Positions 8,563 to 16,674 of a stretch of 64,000 nucleotides of DNA are shown here, piece by piece. The notes beneath the pieces were generated by a model, which was given only the letters and a program-made list of their open reading frames with translations, did no database searches and was not told where the DNA came from. The position numbers and the translations under genes were made by a program. Numbering within the stretch: position 1 is the first letter of the stretch; each line of letters begins with the position of its first letter. Origin of the DNA: Candidatus Intricatilinea gracilis (GTDB lineage: Bacteria > Pseudomonadota > Gammaproteobacteria > Burkholderiales > Burkholderiaceae_C); the NCBI GenBank assembly GCA_016702605.1, contig JADJDQ010000007.1, positions 62,001 through 126,000 on the forward strand, given 5' to 3'.

Positions 8563-9078
8563 GTGAAGCCCCAGACCCAAGACCTGACCGCTATTTACCC
8601 CGGCACGTTCGACCCCATGACGCTGGGGCACGAAGACCTCATGCGCCGCGCCGCCAAACTTTTCAGCCGACTCATCGTGGCAGTGGCGGCGGGCCATCAC
8701 AAGCGCACCTTGTTCAATGTCGACGAGCGGCTCGAGATCGCACGCGAGATCGCGGCACCGTATGCCAACGTCGAGGTGTTTGCGTTTCGTGGCCTGCTGC
8801 GCAACTTCGTCGTCGACAACGGCGGCCAGGTGGTGGTGCGTGGGCTGCGCGCGGTGAGTGACTTCGAATACGAGTTCCAGATGGCGGGCATGAACCGCCA
8901 GCTCATGCCCGAGGTCGAGACCCTGTTCTTGACGCCGAGCGACCAGTACCAGTTCGTGAGTGGCACCTTCGTGCGCGAGATCGCGGTGCTGGGCGGCGAC
9001 GTCAGCAAGTTCGTTGCACCGTCGGTGTTGCGCCGTCTGCACGAGCGGGTGGCCCAGCCCTCGGTCGGCGCGGCGTGA
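8563..9078 (+). CDS. coaD: Pantetheine-phosphate adenylyltransferase
   Basis: A 171-residue nucleotidyltransferase-fold enzyme that makes dephospho-CoA from 4'-phosphopantetheine and ATP. It has YPGTFDPMTLGHEDLMRRAA with the nucleotide-binding GxFDxxTxGH signature, VVRGLRAVSDFEYEFQMAGMN, and a C-terminal SSTFVREI-like segment (SGTFVREIA). The start is GTG, since no ATG precedes the conserved YPGTF. The arrangement rsmD-coaD-ferredoxin is conserved in betaproteobacteria. Confidence 0.95.
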   Translation: MKPQTQDLTAIYPGTFDPMTLGHEDLMRRAAKLFSRLIVAVAAGHHKRTLFNVDERLEIAREIAAPYANVEVFAFRGLLRNFVVDNGGQVVVRGLRAVSDFEYEFQMAGMNRQLMPEVETLFLTPSDQYQFVSGTFVREIAVLGGDVSKFVAPSVLRRLHERVAQPSVGAA

Positions 9079-9106
9079 TTGCCGGCGCGGGTCGAAGGAG
9101 CGCAAC

Positions 9107-9370
9107 GTGGCGCTGATCATCACCGACGAATGCATCAACTGTGATGTCTGCGAGCCCGAGTGCCCCAACCAGGCCATCTACCTGGGTGAACACATCTACG
9201 AGATCGACCCGAACCGCTGCACCGAATGTGTCGGCCACTTCGACACGCCGCAATGTGTGCAGGTCTGCCCGGTGTCGTGTATCCCGATCAATCCGCAGCG
9301 TGTCGAGACCCGCGAGCAGTTGCAGGCCAAATACGAGGCCTTGATGGCAGAGGCTGTCGCCAAGGTCTGA
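9107..9370 (+). CDS. YfhL-type 2[4Fe-4S] ferredoxin
   Basis: An 87-residue ferredoxin carrying two [4Fe-4S] clusters. Cysteines are at 9, 12, 15, 19 (CxxCxxCxxxCP) and at 38, 41, 50, 54, where an eight-residue gap between C41 and C50 is the insertion typical of Allochromatium-type ferredoxins; C58 is extra. The start is GTG at 9107, 28 bases after coaD, with a GAAGGAG site. It ends six bases from the convergent pth stop. The electron partner is not known from the sequence. Confidence 0.9.
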   Translation: MALIITDECINCDVCEPECPNQAIYLGEHIYEIDPNRCTECVGHFDTPQCVQVCPVSCIPINPQRVETREQLQAKYEALMAEAVAKV

Positions 9371-9376
9371 GGTCGC

Positions 9377-10060
9377 TCAGCTGTCGGCGGGCTTGCCGTC
9401 GGCAGCTTGGAGTGTGGCGGTTGTGACCGCGGCGGGACTCTGGCGCTTGGCCGGATCGGCGTCCGGGTTCTTCGGCCGTGGCGGCTTGGCGTGAATCTGG
9501 GCGATGGCCTTGGCCATGTCGCCGGTGAGCATGGGTTCGATGCAGGTCAGCGAGCGTTCGATGCACGACTCGATCGCCTCGCGGTCGGCACCCGGCGGCT
9601 TGCGCAGCACATGGTTCACCACCTCGGCACGGTCACCCGGATGGCCCACCCCCAGGCGCAGGCGCCAGAAGTCGGCCGAGCCGAGCTGGGCCTGGATGTC
9701 CTTCAAGCCGTTGTGGCCGGCATGGCTCCCGCCTTGCTTGATCTTCATCTGGCCGGGGTCGAGGTCGAGTTCGTCGTGTACGACCAGGATTTCGTCGGGT
9801 GCGATCTTGAAGAAGCGCGCCAGCGGCGCCACCGCCTTGCCCGACAGGTTCATGTAGGTCTGCGGCGCGATCAGCCAGACCGGACCACTGGCACCAGGGG
9901 CGTTGTTCACACGCGCCACCAGGCCGTGATAGTTGCGGTCGCTGAGCAGGCGTGCGCCCCATTTGGCTGCCAGCGCATCAAGCCACCAGAAGCCCGCGTT
10001 GTGGCGCGTGCCGGCGTATTCGGTGCCCGGGTTGCCCAGGCCGACGAAGAGACGGATCAT
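9377..10060 (-). CDS. pth: Peptidyl-tRNA hydrolase
   Basis: A 227-residue Pth, which releases peptides from stalled peptidyl-tRNA. FVGLGNPG (N10), RHNAGF with the catalytic H20, and VVHDELDLDPG are intact. The C-terminus (from about residue 190) is longer than usual and rich in Pro, Lys and Ala. The start chosen is the ATG of MIRLFVGLGNPG; an upstream ATG at 10117 would add 19 non-conserved residues. It is downstream of rplY, but a strong terminator at 10121-10143 lies between them, so it may have its own promoter. Confidence 0.94.
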   Translation of the reverse strand: MIRLFVGLGNPGTEYAGTRHNAGFWWLDALAAKWGARLLSDRNYHGLVARVNNAPGASGPVWLIAPQTYMNLSGKAVAPLARFFKIAPDEILVVHDELDLDPGQMKIKQGGSHAGHNGLKDIQAQLGSADFWRLRLGVGHPGDRAEVVNHVLRKPPGADREAIESCIERSLTCIEPMLTGDMAKAIAQIHAKPPRPKNPDADPAKRQSPAAVTTATLQAADGKPADS

Positions 10061-10120
10061 CGGTCGGGTCCAGCGTTGGGAGTGTTCATCGGGGCGCAAG
10101 CATAACGGCGCCTCCAAATG

Positions 10121-10143
10121 AAAAGGCCCCGCGGGGCGGGGCC
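10121..10143 (-). terminator. Rho-independent terminator after rplY
   Basis: On the minus strand a perfect 7-bp GC stem (GGCCCCG/CGGGGCC, loop of five bases) is followed by TTTT. It lies 61 bases after the rplY stop and 60 bases before the pth start, so it probably ends most prs-rplY transcripts. Confidence 0.8.
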
Positions 10144-10204
10144 GTTCTGGTGGGCCGCAGTGCCTGTCGATACAAGCGCTACATGGCCCGGCCGATTGCT
10201 CGGC

Positions 10205-10828
10205 TTACTTCTTCTTGCCGGCCTTCTTGGCAGGCGCAGCAGGTGCCGCCACTGGCTCGGCGACCACTTCGACCTCTTGCGCCACCACGGCGGCGATCAC
10301 CGGGTTCTTGCGGCCGTGCAACACGACCTTGATGCCGGCGTCGAGCTTGAGGTCGTTGACGTGCAGCGACTGGCCCTTGGCCAGGCCACCGAGGTCGACA
10401 GTCAGGAACTCGGGCAGCTTCTCGGCCAGGCACTCGATCTCGAGTTCGGTGGCGACGTGCGAGATCAGGCAGTTGTCGAACTTGACGGCCTGCGAATCGG
10501 CTTCGTTGATGAAGTGCAGCGGCACCTTCTTGCTGATGCGGGTGGTGGCGTCGACACGCTGGAAGTCGACGTGTTGCACCAGTTGTTTCCAGGCGTGCAT
10601 CTGCACGTCGCGCAACAGCACCTTCTCGACCTTGCCAGCCATTTCCATCTCGAGGATGGACGAATGGAAGGCTTCCTTCTTGAGGGCGTGGTACAGCGCG
10701 TTGTGATCGAGTTCGATCATGGCGGCTTCGCCGGCACCGTAGACGATGCCAGGCACCTTGCCGGAAATGCGCAGGCGGCGGCTCGCTCCGGTCCCCTGCA
10801 GCTCCCGTGGGTAGGCTGTGAATTTCAT
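10205..10828 (-). CDS. rplY: 50S ribosomal protein L25 (long, Ctc-type)
   Basis: A 207-residue L25/Ctc protein that binds 5S rRNA in the large subunit. The N-terminal RNA-binding domain (MKFTAYPRELQGTGASRRL, VPGIVYGAG) and the C-terminal TL5-like domain are both present; the tail is Ala/Lys rich. The start is the ATG of MKFTAYPREL; four residues upstream are also open but not conserved. It follows prs on the same strand, the usual proteobacterial order prs-rplY-pth. Confidence 0.94.
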   Translation of the reverse strand: MKFTAYPRELQGTGASRRLRISGKVPGIVYGAGEAAMIELDHNALYHALKKEAFHSSILEMEMAGKVEKVLLRDVQMHAWKQLVQHVDFQRVDATTRISKKVPLHFINEADSQAVKFDNCLISHVATELEIECLAEKLPEFLTVDLGGLAKGQSLHVNDLKLDAGIKVVLHGRKNPVIAAVVAQEVEVVAEPVAAPAAPAKKAGKKK

Positions 10829-10849
10829 GTGTGACTCCAAGAGATTTGA

Positions 10850-10895
10850 AGGCGCCCGCGACCAGGCGCCTCGGTAGAAGTGGTCAAACGACCAC
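10850..10895 (-). promoter_or_regulatory. Two hairpins in the rplY leader
   Basis: Between prs and rplY are two perfect inverted repeats: AGGCGCC/GGCGCCT (10850-10856 with 10865-10871) and GTGGTC/GACCAC (10880-10885 with 10890-10895). Neither has a clean T-run on the minus strand, so an mRNA leader structure, processing site or autoregulatory site for L25 is more likely than a terminator. No L25 autoregulatory motif is claimed. Confidence 0.3.
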
Positions 10896-10986
10896 CTGGG
10901 GGATCAGCCGCCGAGTGATGAGGCCCGGTGACTTGCACTGGTCAGGCCGGCACACAGGTGCTTGGCCCGACCGATGTCTGGGGTGT

Positions 10987-11950
10987 TCAGAAGTTGTTGT
11001 TCTGCTCCGAGAACAGCGAGGTGACCGACTCACCATCCGAGATACGACGGATCGTCTCGGCAAACAGGAAAGCCACCGACAACTGGCGGATGTTCTTGCA
11101 GCCCAGCGCGAGAGGGCCGAGCGGGATCGTGTTGGTGATCACCACCTCGTCGAGCTGCGAGCCGCGGATGCGGTCGATCGCCGGGCCCGAGAACACCGGG
11201 TGGGTGCAGTAGGCGAACACACTCTTGGCGCCGCGCTCCTTGAGCACCTCGGCCGCCTTCACCAGTGTGCCGGCGGTGTCGATCATGTCGTCCATGATCA
11301 CGCAGTTGCGGCGATCGATGTCACCGATCACATGCATCACTTCGGAGACATTGGCCTTGGGGCGGCGCTTGTCGATGATGGCCAGATCACAACCGAGTTG
11401 TTTGGCCAGGGCACGTGCACGCACAACACCACCCACGTCGGGCGACACCACGACGAGTTCGTCGTAACGCTTGCTCTTGAGGTCGGACAGCAGCACCGGG
11501 CTGGCGTAGATGTTGTCGACCGGGATGTCGAAGAAGCCCTGGATCTGGTCGGCGTGCAGGTCCATGGTCAGCAGGCGGTTGACGCCGGCCGCTTCGAGCA
11601 TGTTGGCCACCACCTTGGCGCTGATGGGCACGCGGATCGAACGCGGCCGACGGTCTTGTCGGGCGTAGCCGAAATAGGGGATCACCGCGGTGATACGCCC
11701 TGCCGAGGCACGCTTCAACGCGTCGACCAGGAGCAGCAGCTCCCAAGATGTTCTAGTTGGTGGGGGTGCAGGTCGGCTGCACCACGAACACGTCGCGGGC
11801 GCGGACGTTTTGCTGGATCTCGATGGTGACTTCACCATCAGAGAAACGACCGACCGAAGCGCGACCGAGGTCGATGCGCAGGTCGGTGGCGATCTCCTGC
11901 GCCAGGGCCGGATTCGCGTTACCAGTGAACAGTACGGTGTCGGCGAGCAT
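10987..11950 (-). CDS. prs: Ribose-phosphate pyrophosphokinase, interrupted by a +1 frameshift
   Basis: Prs makes PRPP for nucleotide, histidine and tryptophan synthesis. The first part (from the ATG at 11950) has LFTGNANPALA, FSDGEV and VVQPTCTPTN, then meets an in-frame TAG at 11753-11755. The remaining protein continues one base ahead with ELLLLVDALKRASAGR, PYFGYARQDRR, VVSPDVGG and the PRPP loop VIMDDMIDTAGTL. Skipping one base at the stop gives a 320-residue protein, normal for the family, but with RTSW where DNLM is expected. Sequencing or assembly error is the most likely cause in such an essential gene; programmed frameshifting is possible but unsupported. Confidence 0.9.
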
Positions 11951-11978
11951 GCTGCATCCTCGAGGCTGGCGCAGCCTC

Positions 11979-12015
11979 AAAAAGAACAAGCGCCTGTCGC
12001 AATGCGGCCAGGCGC
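11979..12015 (-). terminator. Terminator-like hairpin between tRNA-Gln and prs
   Basis: On the minus strand GCGCCTG and CAGGCGC (7 bp perfect, 12-base loop) are followed by a T-rich tract of TTGTTCTTTTT. It follows the tRNA-Gln 3' end (12027) and precedes prs (11950), so it probably ends the ispE-tRNA transcript or attenuates prs. Confidence 0.6.
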
Positions 12016-12026
12016 CTGATCAGGTT

Positions 12027-12103
12027 TGGCAGGGGAGGAAGGACTCGAACCCTCGCATGTCGGAATCAAAATCCGATGCCTTGACCAACTTGGCGACTCC
12101 CCT
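12027..12103 (-). tRNA. tRNA-Gln (TTG)
   Basis: A full cloverleaf is readable on the minus strand: acceptor AGGGGAG/CTCCCCT, anticodon stem TCGGA/TCCGA with loop TTTTGAT giving anticodon TTG, a T-arm with GGTTCGAGTCC, and an encoded CCA end. It lies between ispE and prs, its conserved place in many beta- and gammaproteobacteria. Confidence 0.95.
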
Positions 12104-12141
12104 ACACAGGAGGCTTGCGCCCCCGGAACACTGGTCCTGCT

Positions 12142-13014
12142 TCAGTCTGCCGCCCAGCCCTGGAGGGGATGAACCGCGAGCCCGTCGCATTGCCTCATCG
12201 TCCAGCCTGCAGGCACCGTCGCCAAGAGGCGCTGCATGGTGTCGGACAACTCGGCATCGGGCATCAGCCCGACTTCTGCAAACACCGCGCTGCCTGAACC
12301 ACTCATGCGGCTGGCGCGAAACGCGACCGCGAGCATATCGAGTGCGTCTTGAACTTGCGAGCTATGGCTTGTGGCACAAGGCTGCAAATCGTTGCGGCCG
12401 AAGCCGCCGGGGTCTGCAAGAAAGCTCGCAACTATAGCTGGCGGCGTGTTGCGCTGCAAGAGGGGACTGGAGAAGATGATGTTCGTCGGTATCGCCACCG
12501 GGGGCTTGAGTACCACATAACGCGCTGGTGCCAGCTCGATCGGCGTGATCTGCTCACCGATGCCTTCGACCCATGCGTTGTGTCCGGCGATGAAGAAAGG
12601 CACGTCGGCACCGAGCTGCAGTGCCAGTGCCGCAAGTCGTGCGCGTGGCCAGTTCAGCCCCCACAACCGGTTCAAGCCCAGCAAGGTGGTGGCCGCATCC
12701 GAGCTGCCGCCACCCAGCCCGGCGCCCCAGGGCACCTGCTTGTCCAGCGTGATGTGTACACCCTGCCGTGTGCCCGAGGCCTGTTGCAGCAGGCGCGCGG
12801 CACGCACCGACAGGTCGTCCGCCGGCAGGCCCAGGTCGACTACGTCGCTGCGGCTGATGACGCCGGTGCCGCGCAGTTCGAGATGCAGGGTGTCGCACCA
12901 GTCGATCAATCTGAACACCGACTGGAGCAGGTGATACCCATCGGCGCGCCGGCCGGTCACGTGCAGGAAGAGATTGAGCTTGGCCGGAGCCGCCAGGTCG
13001 TAGAGCGCGCGCAC
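12142..13014 (-). CDS. ispE: 4-diphosphocytidyl-2-C-methyl-D-erythritol kinase
   Basis: A 290-residue GHMP kinase of the MEP isoprenoid pathway. The N-terminal PAKLNLFLHVTGRRADGYH with the catalytic lysine, the ATP-binding VPWGAGLGGGSSDAATTL, and the C-terminal RMSGSGSAVFA motif are intact. Length is normal. It follows lolB on the minus strand and precedes tRNA-Gln and prs, a widely conserved order. Confidence 0.95.
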   Translation of the reverse strand: MRALYDLAAPAKLNLFLHVTGRRADGYHLLQSVFRLIDWCDTLHLELRGTGVISRSDVVDLGLPADDLSVRAARLLQQASGTRQGVHITLDKQVPWGAGLGGGSSDAATTLLGLNRLWGLNWPRARLAALALQLGADVPFFIAGHNAWVEGIGEQITPIELAPARYVVLKPPVAIPTNIIFSSPLLQRNTPPAIVASFLADPGGFGRNDLQPCATSHSSQVQDALDMLAVAFRASRMSGSGSAVFAEVGLMPDAELSDTMQRLLATVPAGWTMRQCDGLAVHPLQGWAAD

Positions 13015-13111
13015 AGATGGGGCTGAAGTGGTCGTTGATGGAAGTGATGGAGGCGGTGAACGCGATGGCGATCGCTACTTGGAGGCTTTGCGACGTTGGC
13101 GCCCCGGCGTT

Positions 13112-13681
13112 TCAGTCTGCGTCGAGCCGCACGTTCACGGTGATCACGGGCTGGGGCGAGATACGCCTGGCCAGGATGATGCCGTCGCCGAGTCGGCCCA
13201 GGTGAACTTCCCAGCCGAGCTGGATGTGGCCGACCTCGCTACCCAGCGGCGTGGCGGGTGCGCCGTCCCAGGCTCGGCCCTTGAGCCAGGCGAGCAGAGC
13301 AACCAGTGGCACGGGCTGGCCGAACGCATCTTCGGCCAGGTCGTCGAGTGCGTCGTACCGGCGTCGGCCGTCGGTGGTGACGAGTTCGACGTCGCCTGGC
13401 CGCCACGCGGCTCGTGCCATCTGGGTGCCCAGGGGTGAGCTGAGTTCGAGCAGCCCGACACGGGCGTCGCCGCGCAGGTCGAAGCTGGCCGACATCGATC
13501 TGGACGAATCACCGTCGACACGCACCGCGATGCGCCCGCTGCTGTGGCGTGTGAGTGGTGCGACGTCGGTACGAGCCTGCAGCCCGGCGCAGCCCGCCAC
13601 AACAAGCGTCAGCGCTGCCATCGACAGCCGCACCACCCGGCGCCGTCCATCTGTGCCAGGTGGGCGACGTGGCGTCGCCAC
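13112..13681 (-). CDS. lolB: Outer-membrane lipoprotein insertion receptor LolB
   Basis: A 189-residue lipoprotein. A hydrophobic signal (LSMAALTLVVAGC) ends in the lipobox VAGC about residue 30. The mature part has SGRIAVRVDG, SASFDLRGDARVGLLEL and SPLGTQMARAAW, the pattern of LolB, which accepts lipoproteins from LolA and inserts them in the outer membrane. The start chosen is a GTG three bases from the upstream TPR-gene stop; internal starts nearer the signal core are possible. LolB sequences diverge strongly, but position before ispE supports the call. Confidence 0.85.
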   Translation of the reverse strand: MATPRRPPGTDGRRRVVRLSMAALTLVVAGCAGLQARTDVAPLTRHSSGRIAVRVDGDSSRSMSASFDLRGDARVGLLELSSPLGTQMARAAWRPGDVELVTTDGRRRYDALDDLAEDAFGQPVPLVALLAWLKGRAWDGAPATPLGSEVGHIQLGWEVHLGRLGDGIILARRISPQPVITVNVRLDAD

Positions 13682-13683
13682 GG

Positions 13684-15525
13684 TCAAAGTGCAACCTTGA
13701 GCCTGGCCAGTGTCTCTTGCAGCACGTCGTTGGTGGCGTCGCGCTCGCGACCGACCCGCCAGACGCTGCGTGCTTCGTCCTGTTTGCCGGCGGCCCACAA
13801 GACTTCACCCAGATGTGCCGCGATTTCGGTGTCCGGCCGCGACTTGAAGGCTGCACGCAGCAGGCGCAGGGCCTCGTCGGTACGACCGAGCTTGAACTCG
13901 ACCCAGCCCAGGCTGTCGGTGATGAAGGGGTCTTCCGGTGCCAGCGCCAGCGCACGGGCGATGAGTTCGCGTGCTTCAGGCAGCCGTATGCCGCGATCGG
14001 CCAAGCTGTATCCCAGCGCGTTGTAGGCGTGTTGCTGATCGGGCTTGATCGTCATCACCCGACGCAGCAAACCCTCCATCTCGTCGTAACGAGTGAGTTT
14101 TTCGGCCAGCAGGGCCTGTTCGTAGAGCAGGTCGGCGTCGTCTTCGAGTTTGTCGTTGGCCAGCGTGAGGACGGCGTGGGCGCCCTTCCAGTCGCGCGCT
14201 TCACGCAGCAACTGGGCCTGTCCCAACGCCTTGGCGCGCACTTCGTCCTTGCTGCGTTCGGGCAGGTTGCGCAGCAGGGCCATGCCTTCTTCGAGCTTGC
14301 CCTGACGAGCCAGCAGCGACGCGCGGCGCAGCGCCACTGCCGGAGTGCCCTGGGCATCACCGAGTTTTTCGAGCCAGGTCTGTGCGCCGGCGAAATCCTT
14401 CTGTTGCTCGGCCGCCTGGGCGAGCATCAGGTAGGCCTGCACCAGATCCTGCGGGGTGCCCGAGGTCTCGTCCACATCATCGGACCCGGCGTCGGCCGAC
14501 GAGTCGACCGGTGCGCTGGCGCCTCCGTGGGCCGACGCCGGCGATTTGTCCGACTGCCGGATGTCGATGTAGCGCAGCAGCGCTGCTTCGGCGCCCTTGG
14601 GGTTGGTGAGTTCGATCTGCAAGGCACCTTGCAGCAGCCAGGCGTCAGCCACCTTCGGGTCGCTGGTGGTGATGTCCTGTGCCAGCAGCAGGGCGTCCTG
14701 GTAACGCTGCGAGGCCGTCAGTCGGCGTGCATAGGCCAGTTGCACCACCGGCGCGGCCTTGCCCTTGGCCTTGAGGTAGGTCTTGACCAGTGCCTCGGCC
14801 TCGGGCAACTTGCCCATGATCTCGAGTGCCACCAGCGCTGGGCCTTCGGCGCTGGCGTCGGCTTGCTGGGCGCTGCGGGCGAGCTCGAGGGCCTTGCCAC
14901 TTTCACCCGCAACCAGCCAGATGCGTGAGCTGGCCACCATGGCCGACACCTTGGTTGTGCGGTCTTCGCGCCAGGGTTTGAGCACATCGATCAACACTTT
15001 GGCCGTGGCCGAGGTGGATTCGGCGCCTGCGCTGCGATTGAGCAGCCTGGGCACACTGGCGATGGCGCCGTTGCGTTCGCCCGCAGGGCTCAGTTCGATG
15101 AAGGCGCGTAGCGGCTCGGCGGCATCGGCCGGGCGGCCCAGGGCCAACGCGATCTGAGCCTGCAGTTCGGTCGGCTGGCGCGATTTCGGCCAGGCCTGGC
15201 GCCAGGCCTTGGTGGCGGCCAGTGCCTGCTCACCGGCGCGTGCGCCGATGGCGATGTCGACGGCGCGTTTGTACAGGCTCTCGTGACGGTTGCGTTTGGC
15301 GGCCTCCATCACGATCTGGTACGCGGCACCAGGCTGGTCGCGGCGCAGTTCGAGCTCGCTGATCATGAGCTGGAAGAACAACTCACCGTCGAGTGCCGAG
15401 TTGACGGGGGCGGACGCCGCAGGCGCGGGTGCGACCACGGCGCTGGCAGCTCGGGCCACCGGAGTGACGCAAGCCGCTGTGATCAGCAGACCACAGAGCA
15501 GGGCAGGGGACGGGCGCAACGGCAT
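13684..15525 (-). CDS. Exported tetratricopeptide-repeat protein
   Basis: A 613-residue protein with a signal peptide (residues about 1-27, ending VARA) and an Ala/Pro linker, then helical repeats throughout. The C-terminal half shows clear TPR units (for example PDQQHAYNALGYSLADRG and PEDPFITDSLGWVEFKLGR). An acidic low-complexity segment lies in the middle. It is immediately upstream of lolB and probably co-transcribed. Proteins of this kind upstream of lolB are common in betaproteobacteria and are presumed periplasmic or outer-membrane scaffolds; the exact role is unknown. The ATG at 15525 was chosen because it begins the signal peptide. Confidence 0.85.
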   Translation of the reverse strand: MPLRPSPALLCGLLITAACVTPVARAASAVVAPAPAASAPVNSALDGELFFQLMISELELRRDQPGAAYQIVMEAAKRNRHESLYKRAVDIAIGARAGEQALAATKAWRQAWPKSRQPTELQAQIALALGRPADAAEPLRAFIELSPAGERNGAIASVPRLLNRSAGAESTSATAKVLIDVLKPWREDRTTKVSAMVASSRIWLVAGESGKALELARSAQQADASAEGPALVALEIMGKLPEAEALVKTYLKAKGKAAPVVQLAYARRLTASQRYQDALLLAQDITTSDPKVADAWLLQGALQIELTNPKGAEAALLRYIDIRQSDKSPASAHGGASAPVDSSADAGSDDVDETSGTPQDLVQAYLMLAQAAEQQKDFAGAQTWLEKLGDAQGTPAVALRRASLLARQGKLEEGMALLRNLPERSKDEVRAKALGQAQLLREARDWKGAHAVLTLANDKLEDDADLLYEQALLAEKLTRYDEMEGLLRRVMTIKPDQQHAYNALGYSLADRGIRLPEARELIARALALAPEDPFITDSLGWVEFKLGRTDEALRLLRAAFKSRPDTEIAAHLGEVLWAAGKQDEARSVWRVGRERDATNDVLQETLARLKVAL

Positions 15526-15629
15526 GGTGGGAACTCCTCGCAACGATTCTAGGTGGCGCCCTGGTATCCACAGGGCGAGCCTGCCTCGACGCGTGAACGC
15601 TGCTGCGGGTCGGCTTCCATAATCCTCGA

Positions 15630-16508
15630 ATGCCCGAGCTGCCAGAAGTCGAAGTCACACGCGCCAGCCTCGCACCCAGGATCACTGGCGCTCGCATTCT
15701 TGCCGCTCGCCTGGGCAAACCGCTGCGCTGGCCGCTGGGCGTCGATCCGCAGATGCTGCGCGGGCAGCGGCTGGGTTTGCCGGCGCGGCGTGGCAAATAC
15801 CTCTGGCTTCCCCTGGTGGACGCGGTTGTGCCTGACCGACTGCCGCCTTCAAGCGCCGACCTGGCCGCGCTCGACGTCACAACGTCCGGCCTGCTGGTTC
15901 ATCTGGGCATGTCGGGCTCGCTGCGTTTTGGTAGTGACCTGGGCCTGCCGGGCTCCCATGATCATTTCGAGCTCGACACCGACCGGGGCAGCCTGCGTCT
16001 CACCGATCCGCGCCGATTTGGCGCCGTCGTGTGGTCGCCGGGGCTGCACCTGGCGCCGGCGAGCCGCCTGCTGGCCAATCTGGGCGTCGAACCACTCGAC
16101 GCGGCCTTCAGCGCCAGCGTGCTGCATGAGGGGCTGAAAGGCCGCAGCGTGTCGATCAAGCAAGCGCTGCTGGCGGGTGACGTGGTGGTGGGTGTGGGCA
16201 ACATTTATTGCTCTGAAGCCTTGTTCGAGGCCGGCATCGACCCGCGCACCCCTGCTCGGCGTATCGGCCGACCGCGCTGTGAGCGCCTGGTGCTGGCGAT
16301 CCAGTCGACGTTGCGCCGGGCGTTGGCCGCGGGCGGGTCGACGCTGCGGGATTTCCGTGACACACACGGCATGGGCGGCGAATTCCAGCTGCAGGCGCGG
16401 GTCTATGGGCGCGGCGGTGAGCCTTGCCTGATCTGTGCCCAACCTGTCCGGCGGGTGGTGCAGGGTCAACGTGCCACCTATTTCTGTGGCCATTGCCAGC
16501 GGCCCTGA
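15630..16508 (+). CDS. mutM: Formamidopyrimidine-DNA glycosylase
   Basis: A 292-residue bifunctional glycosylase/AP lyase that removes 8-oxoguanine. The N-terminus MPELPEVEV carries the catalytic P2 and E3; RRGKYLWL holds the conserved lysine; the H2TH region contains VVGVGNIYCSEALFEAGI; and the C-terminal zinc finger has CLICAQPV and YFCGHCQ. A CATAAT hexamer lies only six bases before the ATG, so the mRNA may be leaderless. The dynamin-like gene and mutY lie just downstream, so both 8-oxoG repair genes are close together. Confidence 0.96.
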   Translation: MPELPEVEVTRASLAPRITGARILAARLGKPLRWPLGVDPQMLRGQRLGLPARRGKYLWLPLVDAVVPDRLPPSSADLAALDVTTSGLLVHLGMSGSLRFGSDLGLPGSHDHFELDTDRGSLRLTDPRRFGAVVWSPGLHLAPASRLLANLGVEPLDAAFSASVLHEGLKGRSVSIKQALLAGDVVVGVGNIYCSEALFEAGIDPRTPARRIGRPRCERLVLAIQSTLRRALAAGGSTLRDFRDTHGMGGEFQLQARVYGRGGEPCLICAQPVRRVVQGQRATYFCGHCQRP

Positions 16509-16674
16509 CCCCCTCGGCAAGTCAAGGCCATGCTTTAGCCCCCGAGAGTCGATCCGTCCGACTTTCGGGCAAACGTGCCCGAAATCTCCGCGTTGACGCC
16601 CGCCTGAGTGCAGCGACGCGGCAGCTTGCATGCGATACCATGAAATCCGACTTCACTTGCGCGCGGGACGTGCC

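Noticed and set aside
13555..14928. A 457-residue plus-strand frame opposite the TPR gene
   Set aside because: Arg/Gln/Gly-rich shadow without any domain; the minus-strand TPR protein has a signal peptide and clear repeats.
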